NCBI GenBank assembly: GCA_965232105.1
Contig: OZ246956.1
Location: 1,116,001 to 1,180,000, forward strand
Origin: Multivorans sp965232105
GTDB lineage: Bacteria; Acidobacteriota; Thermoanaerobaculia; Multivoradales; Multivoraceae
Direction of reading: 5' to 3'
Length of the DNA stretch: 64,000 bases
Part shown: positions 42,588 to 51,473 of the stretch, in pieces
How positions within the stretch are numbered: position 1 is the first letter of the stretch
Layout of the letters: every line of letters begins with the position of its first letter
The notes under the pieces: model-generated
Told to the model about the DNA's origin: nothing
Databases searched by the model: none
What the model saw: the letters and a program-made list of their open reading frames with translations, nothing else
Program-made: the position numbers and the translations under genes

Positions 42588-44164
42588 GGTGGGTGCGAAT
42601 CACCGTTCCGGTGCTCCTTCTCCTTGCCTGCACGGCGGCTCCGCCAGACGGGTCGCACGACCACGGCGGCGACAACGGCCACAGCCACGGCGACGGCGAA
42701 ACCTGGTCGGTCACCGCCCTCGGCGAGCGCTTCGAGGTCTTCCCCGAGGTCGACGTTCTGGAGGTCGGCCAGACCGCGATGGCCCACACCCACGTCACGC
42801 GTCTGGCGGACTTCGCACCCCTGGTGGAGGGGACCGTGGAGATTGTCCTCGTCGATGGCGGAGGAAGGCAGGTCTTCGGCGCCTCCGGCTCGGCCGATCC
42901 CGGCCACTTCGCCATCGAGGTCACCCCGCGGCGGACCGGCGAGGCGCAGCTTCTCTTCCGGATCGACGACGGGACCGGGATCGAGGAGATTCGAGGCGGC
43001 TGGGTCCGGGTCGGCGAGGCGTACCATCCGGATGGCCTCGTGCGGGCGCCGGCGCTGCCAGCCGGTTCCGACGGCGGCGAGCCCGTGTCCTTCCTCAAGG
43101 AGCAGCAGTGGCAGGGTCGCTTCGCGACTGCCTGGGTCGAGGAGGGGCACCTGGCCCGCAGCGTCTCCGGCGTGGCGACCTTCCGTCCGCCGGCGGGCGG
43201 CGAGAGCACCGTCACCGCGCAGGTCGACGGCGTCGTGCAACCACCGGCGGAGTCCCGTTCCTGGCCGTTCGTCGGACGCCGCGTGGAACGGGATTCTCAC
43301 CTGTTCCGCGTGGTTCCCCTGGTCGCTTCCGAGCGGAGTCTGGCGACGCTGGAAGCGGAAGTCGAGACCCTGGCCGTGGAGCTGGAAAGCGCGCGAGCGC
43401 GGAGCGCTCGGCTGCGTGAACTGCTGACGCTCGAAGCGGTCAGTGAGCGGGAGGTCGGGGAAGCCGGGGTCCGCGCCCGGTTGCTGGAGACGCGACATCG
43501 TGCGGCGGAGCGGGATCTCGAGTCGGCTCGGTCCTCGCGCGAAGGCGGAGCGGACGGCGCCGGCATCTCCCTCAAGGCTCCGTTCTCCGGCCGCATCGCC
43601 GCCGTCAGCACAACGCCCGGCGCGACGGTTGCCGCCGGCGACTCCCTTGCCCGGCTGGTTCGGACCGATGTCGTGTGGATCGAGGTCGCCCTGCCGCCCC
43701 AGGATGCGCGGCGGCTCGCGGAGGCCGGCCTGCGAGGCGTCGTCCTCGACGACCCGGAGAGTGGACCGGTACGGATCGACGAGGGGCTTTCCCTCGTCTC
43801 CGTTTCGCCGGAACTCTCGCCCCGGACCGGTACGGTGACCGTCCTGCTCGAGGCCCCCGGCCTCGCCGGCACGGGTTTCGCGCTCGGATCGACCGTCGCG
43901 GCACAGGTGCTGATGGCCGGCGAGGACAGCGGCATCGTCGTGCCCGCTTCGGCGCTGGTCGACGACGGCGGCGTGCCGGTCGTCTTCCTGCAACTGTCCG
44001 GTGAGGACTTTCAGCGGCAGACGGTGACGGTGCTCGGCCGGCAGGGCGACCAGGTGCTCGTCGACGGTCTGGCGCCCGGCCAGCGCCTGGTGACCCGGGG
44101 CGGCGATGCGATTCGCCGTTCGTCGCTCATGGCGAGCGGCGAAGCCCACGGCCACGTCCACTGA
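42584..44164 (+). CDS. RND efflux periplasmic adaptor (CzcB/CusB-like)
   Basis: The 526-residue lipoprotein-like adaptor starts inside the stop of the TolC gene. After the signal (LLLLACTAAP) comes a His-rich stretch (SHDHGGDNGHSHGDG) that probably binds metal; then an FN3-like domain (residues about 45-150), a barrel-sandwich domain, a helical hairpin with TLEAEVETLAVELESARARS, and a lipoyl/beta-barrel part with LKAPFSGRIAAVSTTPGATV. This matches heavy-metal adaptors rather than drug adaptors. The extra N-terminal domain is typical of CusB/CzcB-like proteins. Confidence 0.9.
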   Translation: MRWVRITVPVLLLLACTAAPPDGSHDHGGDNGHSHGDGETWSVTALGERFEVFPEVDVLEVGQTAMAHTHVTRLADFAPLVEGTVEIVLVDGGGRQVFGASGSADPGHFAIEVTPRRTGEAQLLFRIDDGTGIEEIRGGWVRVGEAYHPDGLVRAPALPAGSDGGEPVSFLKEQQWQGRFATAWVEEGHLARSVSGVATFRPPAGGESTVTAQVDGVVQPPAESRSWPFVGRRVERDSHLFRVVPLVASERSLATLEAEVETLAVELESARARSARLRELLTLEAVSEREVGEAGVRARLLETRHRAAERDLESARSSREGGADGAGISLKAPFSGRIAAVSTTPGATVAAGDSLARLVRTDVVWIEVALPPQDARRLAEAGLRGVVLDDPESGPVRIDEGLSLVSVSPELSPRTGTVTVLLEAPGLAGTGFALGSTVAAQVLMAGEDSGIVVPASALVDDGGVPVVFLQLSGEDFQRQTVTVLGRQGDQVLVDGLAPGQRLVTRGGDAIRRSSLMASGEAHGHVH

Positions 44165-44174
44165 GGCCGGAAGG

Positions 44175-47100
44175 ATGGGCCCTCTAGAGCGACTGCTCCG
44201 CTTCTCCCTGCGCCATCGGCTGCTGGTCGTCGCCGGAGCGGTGCTGCTCACCGTGGGCGGAGCGGCCTGGATCCTGAGGCTGCCGGTGGACATCTTCCCC
44301 GACCTCTCGGCCCCCACGGTGACCGTGATCACGGAAGCCCCGGGAATGGCCGCGGAGGAGGTCGAGCTCCTCGTGACCTATGCGGTGGAGTCGGCGATCA
44401 ACGGCTCGCCCGGGGTGCGGCGGTTGCGCTCGATCTCGGCCGACGGGATTTCGGTGGCCTGGGTCGAGTTCGATTGGGGAACCGACATCTACCGCGCCCG
44501 TCAGGTCGTGAGCGAGCGCCTGCAGCGGGTCGACCTTCCGGCGCAGGCCGAGACCCCGGAGCTTGGACCGATCTCGTCGATCATGGGCGAGATCACCTTC
44601 ATCGCGATGACCTCAGGTCCCGTCGAGGAGGGCGGCGTCAGCTCGATGGAGCTTCGCCGGGTGGCGGAGACGGTCGTGCGGCGGACTCTCCTGTCGCTTC
44701 CCGGGGTGTCCCAGGTCGTCCCGATAGGGGGCGAGCAGAGGCAACTCCAGGTCACGGTGCGCCCCACCGTTCTTGCCCAGAACGACCTTCCGCTCGCCGA
44801 CGTGATCGACGCCGTGGCCCGATCGAGCCGCGTTCTTTCGGCGGGCTTTCACGTGGAGGCCGGCGAGGAGCACATCGTGCGCGTGCGCAGCCGCGCCCGC
44901 AGCCCGGAGGAGGTGGCGGCCGCCGTCGTGCGGGTCGACGGCGGGATCCCGCTGCGGGTCGGCGACGTCGCGGACGTCGAATGGGGGCCGGCGCCCGCCC
45001 GCGGCGCGGCCTCCTACCGCAACCGTCCGGCGGTCATCCTGTCGGTGCAGAAGCAGCCGGGGGCCAACACGCTCGACCTGACCGCGGCGATCGACGAAAC
45101 CCTCGCCCGGCTGCAGCCGACTCTCCCCGAGGGCGTCACCCTGGAGGGCGAGAACTTCCGTCAGGCCGACTTCATCGAGGTGGCGATCGGCAACGTCTCC
45201 GAGGCGCTTCGCGACGGAGCGATCCTGGTCATCGTCATCCTGGCGCTCTTCCTCGGCAGCGTCCGGACCACCTTCATCTCGGCATTCGCGATCCCGCTCT
45301 CCCTGGTCACCGGGATCCTGGTGATCTCCGCTTTCGGACTGCAGATCGACACGATGACGCTGGGCGGCCTGTCGATCGCGATCGGCCTCCTGGTCGACGA
45401 CGCGATCATCGCGATCGAGAACATCTTCCGGCGGATGAAAGACGAGCGCCGACTGCCGGAAGGCGAGCGCAGGGCGCCGGAAGAGGTCGCAGCCGCCGCG
45501 ACCCGGGAGGTACTGAGCCCGATCCTGCTCGCCACCCTGATCGTCGTCCTCGTGTTCATTCCGATCTTCTTCCTGCCGGGGCTCGAAGGCCGGCTGCTGC
45601 GACCGCTCGGGCTCGCTTTCATCGCGGCGCTCGCAGCTTCCCTGGTCGTGGCGCTGACGGTCACGCCGGTGCTCGCGGTGCTGTTCCTGGGCCGGGGGCG
45701 GGCGCTCCGGGTCCGGGGACCGTGGCTCCTGCGCGCCTTCCAGTGGGCTTACACCCCGACCCTGGACTGGTGCCTCTCGCACCGCTGGGCGGTGCTTTCT
45801 TCATCGGCCCTGCTGGTCGTGCTCGCGGTCGCCCTCCTGCCCGGGCTGGGGCGCAGCTTCCTGCCGCCGTTCAACGAGGGATCGCTCACCGTGTCCGTGG
45901 TCAGCGCGCCCGGCATTCCGCTCGCGGAGAGCGACCGGCTGGGCAGCCAGGTCGAAGAGGCGCTGCTCGCCTTTCCCGAAGTCGTTTCGACGAGCCGGCG
46001 CACCGGTCGCGCGGAGAAGGACGAGCACGTACAGGGCGTGAACGCTTCGGAGATGGAGGTCGTGCTGTCCCGGCTCGAAGACGGCCGCTCCAAGGACGAG
46101 CTGGTGGCGGAGATGCGCCGCGCCGTTGCCGCGATTCCGGGCGCCACCGTCACCTTCGGGCAGCCGATCAGCCACCGGATCGACCACATGATCTCGGGCT
46201 CGCGGACGAACCTCGCGGTCAAGGTCTTCGGCCCCGATCTCGCCGTGCTGCGATCGCTCGCGGCGCGGATCGAGCAGGTGCTCGGGGCAGTGCCCGGCAT
46301 CGTCGATCTGTCGAACCAGGAACAGTCGCCGGTGCCGCAGCTCGTCGTAGACTTCGACCGCACGGCGATGGCCCGGTACGGGCTGAGCCTCGCGGACCTC
46401 GGGGAGGCCGTGGAAGCGCTCTTCCAGGGCGTCGTCGTCGGCGAGATCGTGGAGGAGGGCCTGGCCTCCGACATCGCGGTCCGCCTGCCGCCTGATCTCC
46501 GGGCCGAGCCGGACCGGGTCGCGGCTCTTCCGGTCTCGACGCCAGCCGGTGATCTCGTGCGTCTGGGCGCGGTTGGCAGCGTGCGCCACGCTTTGGGTCC
46601 GTCGCTCATCCGCCGGGAGAACGCCCAGCGGGTGGCGATGGTCACGGCGAACGTCGCCGGCGCGGACCTCGTGGGCACGGTCGAACGCGCGCAGGCCGCG
46701 GTCGACGCGGAGGTTGACCTGCCGTCAGGCTACTTCGTGACCTTCGGCGGGCAGTTCGAGGAGGCCGGCCGGCGCTTCGGGGCGATGGGCCTGCTCGTCG
46801 TGCTCATCCTGGCCGGCATGTACGGCCTGCTCTACGTCGAGTTCGGCAGCCACCGGGACACGCTGGCGATGCTCGTCAACGTCCCGCTCGCGCTGGTCGG
46901 CGGGGTCGTCGCGGTGGCTCTCGGCGGCGGCGTCCTGTCGCTCGCGACCGTCGTCGGCTTCGTCACGCTGTTCGGCATCGCGACGCGGAACGGCGTCCTG
47001 CTGGTCAGCAACTACCGGCGTCTCCTCGGAGAGGGACTGTCGCTCGAAGCGGCCGTCCGGCGCGGCTCGGAAGAGCGCATGCCGCCCATCCTGATGACCG

Positions 47101-47267
47101 CGCTGACCGCCGGGCTGGCGCTGGTGCCCCTGGTGTTCGCCGCCGGCGCCCCGGGCAACGAGATCCTGAGTCCGATGGCCCAGGTCATTCTCGGCGGTCT
47201 GCTGACGTCGACGTTCCTCAACCTCGTCGTCGTGCCGGTGCTTTACGCTAGGAACTTGCGCGCCTGA
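44175..47267 (+). CDS. heavy-metal RND (HME) efflux permease, CzcA/CusA-like
   Basis: The 1,030-residue inner-membrane pump has the HME-RND signatures: PVDIFPDLSAPTVTVITEAP, LVTYAVESAINGSPGVRRL, the twelve-helix layout, GGLSIAIGLLVDDAIIAIEN in TM4, and LFGIATRNGVLLVSNYR in TM10. The DDAII pair in TM4 is the proton-relay Asp of HME pumps (drug pumps have a different DD context). CCGGAAGG precedes the ATG. With the TolC and adaptor genes it forms a complete metal exporter. Whether Cu/Ag or Zn/Co/Cd is the substrate cannot be set from sequence alone. Confidence 0.92.
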   Translation: MGPLERLLRFSLRHRLLVVAGAVLLTVGGAAWILRLPVDIFPDLSAPTVTVITEAPGMAAEEVELLVTYAVESAINGSPGVRRLRSISADGISVAWVEFDWGTDIYRARQVVSERLQRVDLPAQAETPELGPISSIMGEITFIAMTSGPVEEGGVSSMELRRVAETVVRRTLLSLPGVSQVVPIGGEQRQLQVTVRPTVLAQNDLPLADVIDAVARSSRVLSAGFHVEAGEEHIVRVRSRARSPEEVAAAVVRVDGGIPLRVGDVADVEWGPAPARGAASYRNRPAVILSVQKQPGANTLDLTAAIDETLARLQPTLPEGVTLEGENFRQADFIEVAIGNVSEALRDGAILVIVILALFLGSVRTTFISAFAIPLSLVTGILVISAFGLQIDTMTLGGLSIAIGLLVDDAIIAIENIFRRMKDERRLPEGERRAPEEVAAAATREVLSPILLATLIVVLVFIPIFFLPGLEGRLLRPLGLAFIAALAASLVVALTVTPVLAVLFLGRGRALRVRGPWLLRAFQWAYTPTLDWCLSHRWAVLSSSALLVVLAVALLPGLGRSFLPPFNEGSLTVSVVSAPGIPLAESDRLGSQVEEALLAFPEVVSTSRRTGRAEKDEHVQGVNASEMEVVLSRLEDGRSKDELVAEMRRAVAAIPGATVTFGQPISHRIDHMISGSRTNLAVKVFGPDLAVLRSLAARIEQVLGAVPGIVDLSNQEQSPVPQLVVDFDRTAMARYGLSLADLGEAVEALFQGVVVGEIVEEGLASDIAVRLPPDLRAEPDRVAALPVSTPAGDLVRLGAVGSVRHALGPSLIRRENAQRVAMVTANVAGADLVGTVERAQAAVDAEVDLPSGYFVTFGGQFEEAGRRFGAMGLLVVLILAGMYGLLYVEFGSHRDTLAMLVNVPLALVGGVVAVALGGGVLSLATVVGFVTLFGIATRNGVLLVSNYRRLLGEGLSLEAAVRRGSEERMPPILMTALTAGLALVPLVFAAGAPGNEILSPMAQVILGGLLTSTFLNLVVVPVLYARNLRA

Positions 47268-47350
47268 CACTGAGTGCGCCGGCCTTCTGGCCAGCCTTGC
47301 GGGTACCGCGAGAAGGACTCACACTGGGTGCGCCGGCCTTCCGGCCGGCT
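47268..47350. repeat. two copies of the dispersed palindromic repeat
   Basis: Copies at 47268-47295 (CACTGAGTGCGCCGGCC, then TTCTGGCCAGC) and 47322-47350 (CACTGGGTGCGCCGGCC, then TTCCGGCCGGC) lie in tandem between the RND permease and the DUF885 gene. The stem could stop transcription between the two genes or act as a REP-like site. Confidence 0.65.
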
Positions 47351-47404
47351 TTCCGGAAAGACGCGCCGCCTGGCGGCGACTGCTTTGCCAACGATGAGGC
47401 GACC

Positions 47405-49174
47405 ATGAGATCTGCAATCACTTTCCTCGCCATCCTCGCCTTTCCCCTGCTCGCCGCCTGCAGCGTCGAGATCTCCGGCGACGGCCCCGCCGACGGCGAC
47501 CTCATCGCCGCCGCCGGCAACGACTACCTCGAATTCGTCGCCGACCAGGATCCGTACCTCAGATTCCGCCGCGGCGAGAAGGTCGAGCACTTCCCGGACT
47601 CGACGCTCGAGGCGGCCGAATCGAACGCGGCCTTCGCCCAGGACCTGCTCGACCGGCTGGCCGGGGTCGACGAGGAAGCGATCGACCACGAGGATTGGCT
47701 GTCGCTCGAACTCCTGCGCTGGAACCTCGGCATGCTGGTCGAGGCGCCGAAGCACTACTGGGCGGACTTCAACATCACGCCGTATGCCGGCGGCGGTTTC
47801 GTTCTGAACATCCTCCACCAGTTGCTCGCCGCCGCACCGGTCGGAACCGGGGATGACCGGGCGCACTACGTCCACCTGCTCGACGAGTACGCCCAGGCGA
47901 TCGGGCAACTCGCCGACAAGGTGGCGGGGCAGAAGGAACGCGGCATCTACCTGCCGAAAGCCCAGGTTCCGGCAGTGACCGGGATGTTCGAGGGCTACCG
48001 GGGTCGGCTCGAAGAGCTGTTCGTGCCGGCGGCCGACCGCGTAGGCGACGGCGTCGACGACTTCCTCGCCCAGGTCCGCGCGGCGGTTGAGACCGGAATC
48101 GACCCGCAGTTCGGCCGCCTGATCGCCGAGCTCGGCGACGACTACCTGGAGGCCGCGCCCGAGCAGGTGGGGCTCGGCACGGTGCCGGGCGGCCGCGAGC
48201 TCTACATGCACCGCGTGCGGATGCACACGACGACCGATCTCACGCCCGAGGAGATCCACCACCTCGGCCTCGACGAGGTCGCGCGGATCGAAGCGGAACT
48301 GGCGGCGCTGCGCGAGGAGATCGGCTTCGAGGCGAGTTCCGAAGAGACCGCGATGAAGGAGTTCCTCGACCAGGTCCGCGCCGACCCGCGCTTCATCGCC
48401 GCGTCGCCCGACGAGGTCGAGGAACGCTACATGGGCTACATCGAGAAGATCGAGCCCCACATCGCCGACTACTTCGACGTCCTGCCCGAGGCGCCCTACG
48501 GCGTCCGCCGCCTCGATCCGACCTCCGAGGCGACGATGACCTTCGGCGTCTACCAGCTTCCGACGTCCGTCAACCCGCGCGGCGAGTACCGCTACAACGG
48601 CTCTGACCTCGAAAACCGCTCCCTCTTCTCGGCCCAGGGGCTGATCTACCACGAGCTGATCCCCGGCCATCACTTCCAGCTCGCGCTCGCGAACGAGCGG
48701 GAAGACCTGCCCCGCTTCCGCCGCGAGACGATCGGCTACGGCGCCTTCACCGAGGGCTGGGCCGAGTACGCCGCCAACCTGGGCAAGGAGATGGGCGTCT
48801 ACGAGAACGCGTACGACCTGTACGGCCGCCTCGTCATGGAGATGTTCATCTCCTGCCGCCTCGTGCTCGACACCGGGATGAACTTCTTCGGCTGGGACCT
48901 CGAGCGCGCCCGCGAGTACATGAGCGCCCGGGTCGTCTACTCCGACGTCGAAGTCGCCACGGAACTCCTGCGCTACTCGGCCGACATCCACGGCCAGGCC
49001 CTCGCCTACCGCATCGGCAACCTGGAGATCCTCCGCAAGCGCCGAAAGGCCGAGGAAGCCCTCGGCGACCGCTTCGACATCAAGGCCTTCCACGCCGCCG
49101 TCATCGGCAGCGGCGCCATGCCGATGGTCGTGCTGGATGAACACATCGACTGGTGGATCGAGCAGCAGGGGTAG
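47405..49174 (+). CDS. DUF885-family lipoprotein, probable zinc peptidase
   Basis: The 589-residue protein has a lipobox (PLLAACS) after the signal sequence. The DUF885 signature YHELIPGHHFQ, an HExxxHH variant, lies around residue 418 and is followed by ETIGYGAFTEGWAEYAANLG, the downstream Glu context of the metal site. DUF885 proteins are widespread in Gram-negative bacteria and a peptidase role is generally suspected. The two palindromic repeats stand immediately before its start and another just after its stop. Confidence 0.85.
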   Translation: MRSAITFLAILAFPLLAACSVEISGDGPADGDLIAAAGNDYLEFVADQDPYLRFRRGEKVEHFPDSTLEAAESNAAFAQDLLDRLAGVDEEAIDHEDWLSLELLRWNLGMLVEAPKHYWADFNITPYAGGGFVLNILHQLLAAAPVGTGDDRAHYVHLLDEYAQAIGQLADKVAGQKERGIYLPKAQVPAVTGMFEGYRGRLEELFVPAADRVGDGVDDFLAQVRAAVETGIDPQFGRLIAELGDDYLEAAPEQVGLGTVPGGRELYMHRVRMHTTTDLTPEEIHHLGLDEVARIEAELAALREEIGFEASSEETAMKEFLDQVRADPRFIAASPDEVEERYMGYIEKIEPHIADYFDVLPEAPYGVRRLDPTSEATMTFGVYQLPTSVNPRGEYRYNGSDLENRSLFSAQGLIYHELIPGHHFQLALANEREDLPRFRRETIGYGAFTEGWAEYAANLGKEMGVYENAYDLYGRLVMEMFISCRLVLDTGMNFFGWDLERAREYMSARVVYSDVEVATELLRYSADIHGQALAYRIGNLEILRKRRKAEEALGDRFDIKAFHAAVIGSGAMPMVVLDEHIDWWIEQQG

Positions 49175-49177
49175 AAA

Positions 49178-49250
49178 GACTGGGTGCGCCGGCGTCCTCA
49201 CCGGCTGCCGCCGAAGGCGGTGGGGAATCGTCGCCGGCCTTGGCCGGCGG
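49178..49250. repeat. dispersed palindromic repeats after the DUF885 gene
   Basis: GACTGGGTGCGCCGGC opens a degenerate copy at 49178-49206, and CGCCGGCCTTGGCCGGCG at 49232-49249 is a near-perfect hairpin. Together with the copies before the gene they frame DUF885 on both sides. Confidence 0.55.
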
Positions 49251-49301
49251 CCTCTTCTCTGCCCTGCCTGTTCTGTGCCGTTGGCCCAGACCGCACCCCG
49301 G

Positions 49302-49691
49302 TCAAGATCCGCATCGAGCCACGTCCCGATGCCGGAATTGTTGCCGCGGCAAGGCCGGTTCCCCGGTCCTCGGCTCGGGTGCCAGAAGCAGCTCCTTGAG
49401 ATTGGGCTTCGATTCTCTCGACGACTTGGCGAGCCGCATCCAGATCGCGCTGGGCACCGTAACAGTCTTCACCGCCGGTTCGCCAGCCTTCACGACGAGA
49501 TAGCCTTGGTCCCCGGTCCCTGTCCGCCAGGTGTGCCGGTAGCCCTCGTAGGCGGCGTCCAACTCGTCCTGGTAGTCGCCAATCAACTCGGAACCGTGGA
49601 TCAGGAGACAGCGACCGGCGTACTCCCGCCGGTACTCCTCGAAGTGCTCTTCGTAGAAAGCCCGCTCTTTTGCGAGCATCTTCTCAGCCAT
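49302..49691 (-). CDS. DUF5678-like protein with an antitoxin-type tail
   Basis: The 129-residue protein starts at ATG 49691 behind GGAGATCC. The first part (RAFYEEHFEEYRREYAGRCL, then DAAYEGYRHTWRTG) looks like DUF5678 proteins, which often pair with small proteases or toxins. From SRESKPNLKELLLAPEPRTG to the end it repeats the tail of the Phd-like antitoxin at 58972-59232 (KPGLKELLLAPEPRTEELAL). It is a natural chimera, or a shared toxin-binding tail on two different scaffolds. No toxin gene adjoins it; a large unknown gene is divergent. Confidence 0.6.
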   Translation of the reverse strand: MAEKMLAKERAFYEEHFEEYRREYAGRCLLIHGSELIGDYQDELDAAYEGYRHTWRTGTGDQGYLVVKAGEPAVKTVTVPSAIWMRLAKSSRESKPNLKELLLAPEPRTGEPALPRQQFRHRDVARCGS

Positions 49692-49765
49692 CGGGATCTC
49701 CTTACGACGAAACGGGGGTTGCGACGACAAGTGGCCCCGCCATTGTAATAGTCTCGGTCGACGCG

Positions 49766-51211
49766 ATGCACACAATCTGCACGTCCAGAGGCATAATCGA
49801 ACTCGCCGAAGACGAGAATGGTGGCCCGGCAAAGGAACCATGGCCACGGCCTGTAGACGTCCGTCTGCGGTATGAACTCAAGTCGTCCCCGAGGCAGCCC
49901 CTTCACGTCGACATCACTGGGCGACACCTCTTTTCGCTCGGTGCCGTAGAGAAACTGACACTGGAGAATGGAGTGACACTCACTGGACGAACGTTCGTGG
50001 TCGGCCGGCTCGACCCGAATCAGATCTCTCAGCAGCGGATGGTCGACGTGCGAGAAACGGGCATACGGCTCTTCCCTGACGAATTCAAGGAGACCTCTCC
50101 TGAGATCGATACCGTTGTCTTCGGCGTCGTCTCCAGCGATCCATTGGCCAACGGAGCATGCACGACGCCGGGCTGGGCGAGACCGGGTCGGCCGTTTCTG
50201 CTTGTTGAAATGCCACCACAGCGGGAGGACCGTACCCGCCGCGGAATGCCCTGGATCGGTATGAGGACGCTTCGCATGCTTCATCGCTGCTTCGAGATCT
50301 GGTTCTCGCCGACTTCGGCGTACTGGAGAGCACTGGTCGATACGAAGACGCTACAGCACGACTCTGTCGTTGGCATCCGCAAGAGGTCCGGCGGGGTCAT
50401 CACTTGGGCCGAGTTCAACGGACTTGTGGAGCTACTGGAGGCATTCGTGGGATGGGTCAATCACTGTGTGGCGCCAGTGTTCCATATCAAAGCCTACCGC
50501 AAGGGGCGACTCGTGTTCAGAGGGTACAAACTAAACCCGCATGCCACCGTGCAGAGAGATCGTGTCTCTTGGCTACCCAAGTATAGACCGGAAGGAAGCA
50601 CTGCCCTTCACGGCGAGATGGTCGACCACGCGTTCAGTGTCTTCGCGGACACGTGGGAGTCAAACCGGAAGTGTAGCGGTGTTTTCCATCTCGCCCTGCA
50701 GATGCTCAGAAGCAGGGAAAAGGGTGCACCAGGATCTAAACCGTCCATACTCTACTTGCGGGACGCGTTCGGAGCCATCAGCATTCTTACGAGTATTCTG
50801 GTCGGAGCGAATCGCAGTCGAGGTAGACATCAGACGATGATCGAGTGCCTTAGGCACCTCAAGGTACCGGACAGGATTCCTGACCGAGAGGGTAGGCGCT
50901 ACCTTTCGGAGAAGCACGAGGAGTTGTGGTCGGCAGACAATCGTGTGCAGGAGAAGGAGAAGCGAAGCGGAACGCTCTCTCGGCCTTTGTCCAATGTTCA
51001 GAACTGGCTGTTGCACCTCGATGATCCACGGAACGCGACGCGGCTATTGGGGCTCGGCGGACCGAGACAGAGCTACTTCGTTCAAGTGGCAATCTGGCTC
51101 GCGGACTTGATGGTGATGAGGGTTGTAGGCTATCAGGGCACGTACTTCAACCGGCTTACGCGGAAGGCGGAAGCCGTGCCGTGGGTGGACGAATGCGAGT
51201 GGGAGCAGTGA
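49766..51211 (+). CDS. unknown protein, possible HEPN-type (ApeA-like) defence effector
   Basis: About 481 residues from ATG 49766; the frame is open to 49670. The first third is beta-rich (VDVRLRYELKSSPRQPLHVD, then LTLENGVTLTGRTFVVG). The middle has a helix with the ITWAEFNGLVELLEAFVGWV segment like the one before the HEPN domain in ApeA-type proteins. The C-terminal helical part contains RSRGRH, an Rx4H motif as in HEPN RNases. Low codon G+C and a position directly upstream of Type I R-M genes suggest acquired defence DNA. Family assignment is uncertain; the motif could be chance. Confidence 0.4.
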   Translation: MHTICTSRGIIELAEDENGGPAKEPWPRPVDVRLRYELKSSPRQPLHVDITGRHLFSLGAVEKLTLENGVTLTGRTFVVGRLDPNQISQQRMVDVRETGIRLFPDEFKETSPEIDTVVFGVVSSDPLANGACTTPGWARPGRPFLLVEMPPQREDRTRRGMPWIGMRTLRMLHRCFEIWFSPTSAYWRALVDTKTLQHDSVVGIRKRSGGVITWAEFNGLVELLEAFVGWVNHCVAPVFHIKAYRKGRLVFRGYKLNPHATVQRDRVSWLPKYRPEGSTALHGEMVDHAFSVFADTWESNRKCSGVFHLALQMLRSREKGAPGSKPSILYLRDAFGAISILTSILVGANRSRGRHQTMIECLRHLKVPDRIPDREGRRYLSEKHEELWSADNRVQEKEKRSGTLSRPLSNVQNWLLHLDDPRNATRLLGLGGPRQSYFVQVAIWLADLMVMRVVGYQGTYFNRLTRKAEAVPWVDECEWEQ

Positions 51212-51473
51212 CGTGCGTCGACTGGCTTGATCGGTAGCGAGATACTCGGAACTCGCACCGGGCTCCTTCTAAGTCCACACATAGGTCCTGAAGCGCTTCA
51301 AAGGACCGGTGGACGGCTGCGCTTTTGTGGTAGGGCCTCGGGTGGCCTCGGGGCATGGGGTTGTACGATCCGGTGCCATCCGGTCGACGCTGTGGTCCGC
51401 CTAGCCCGGCAACCAGGGCTCCTCTTGTTGGAGTGACCAGGTGCTCGGCCTCTCCTCAGCCGGGATCTGCCGA

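Noticed and set aside
44613..46678. Several open frames antisense to the RND permease
   Set aside because: Low-complexity Arg/Asp/His text with no family signal; the permease frame is certain.
47243..49201. Long minus-strand open frame opposite the DUF885 gene
   Set aside because: Composition is the mirror of DUF885 codons (Val, Glu, Arg, Asp rich with no motif) and the plus strand has a lipobox and the HELIPGHH motif.
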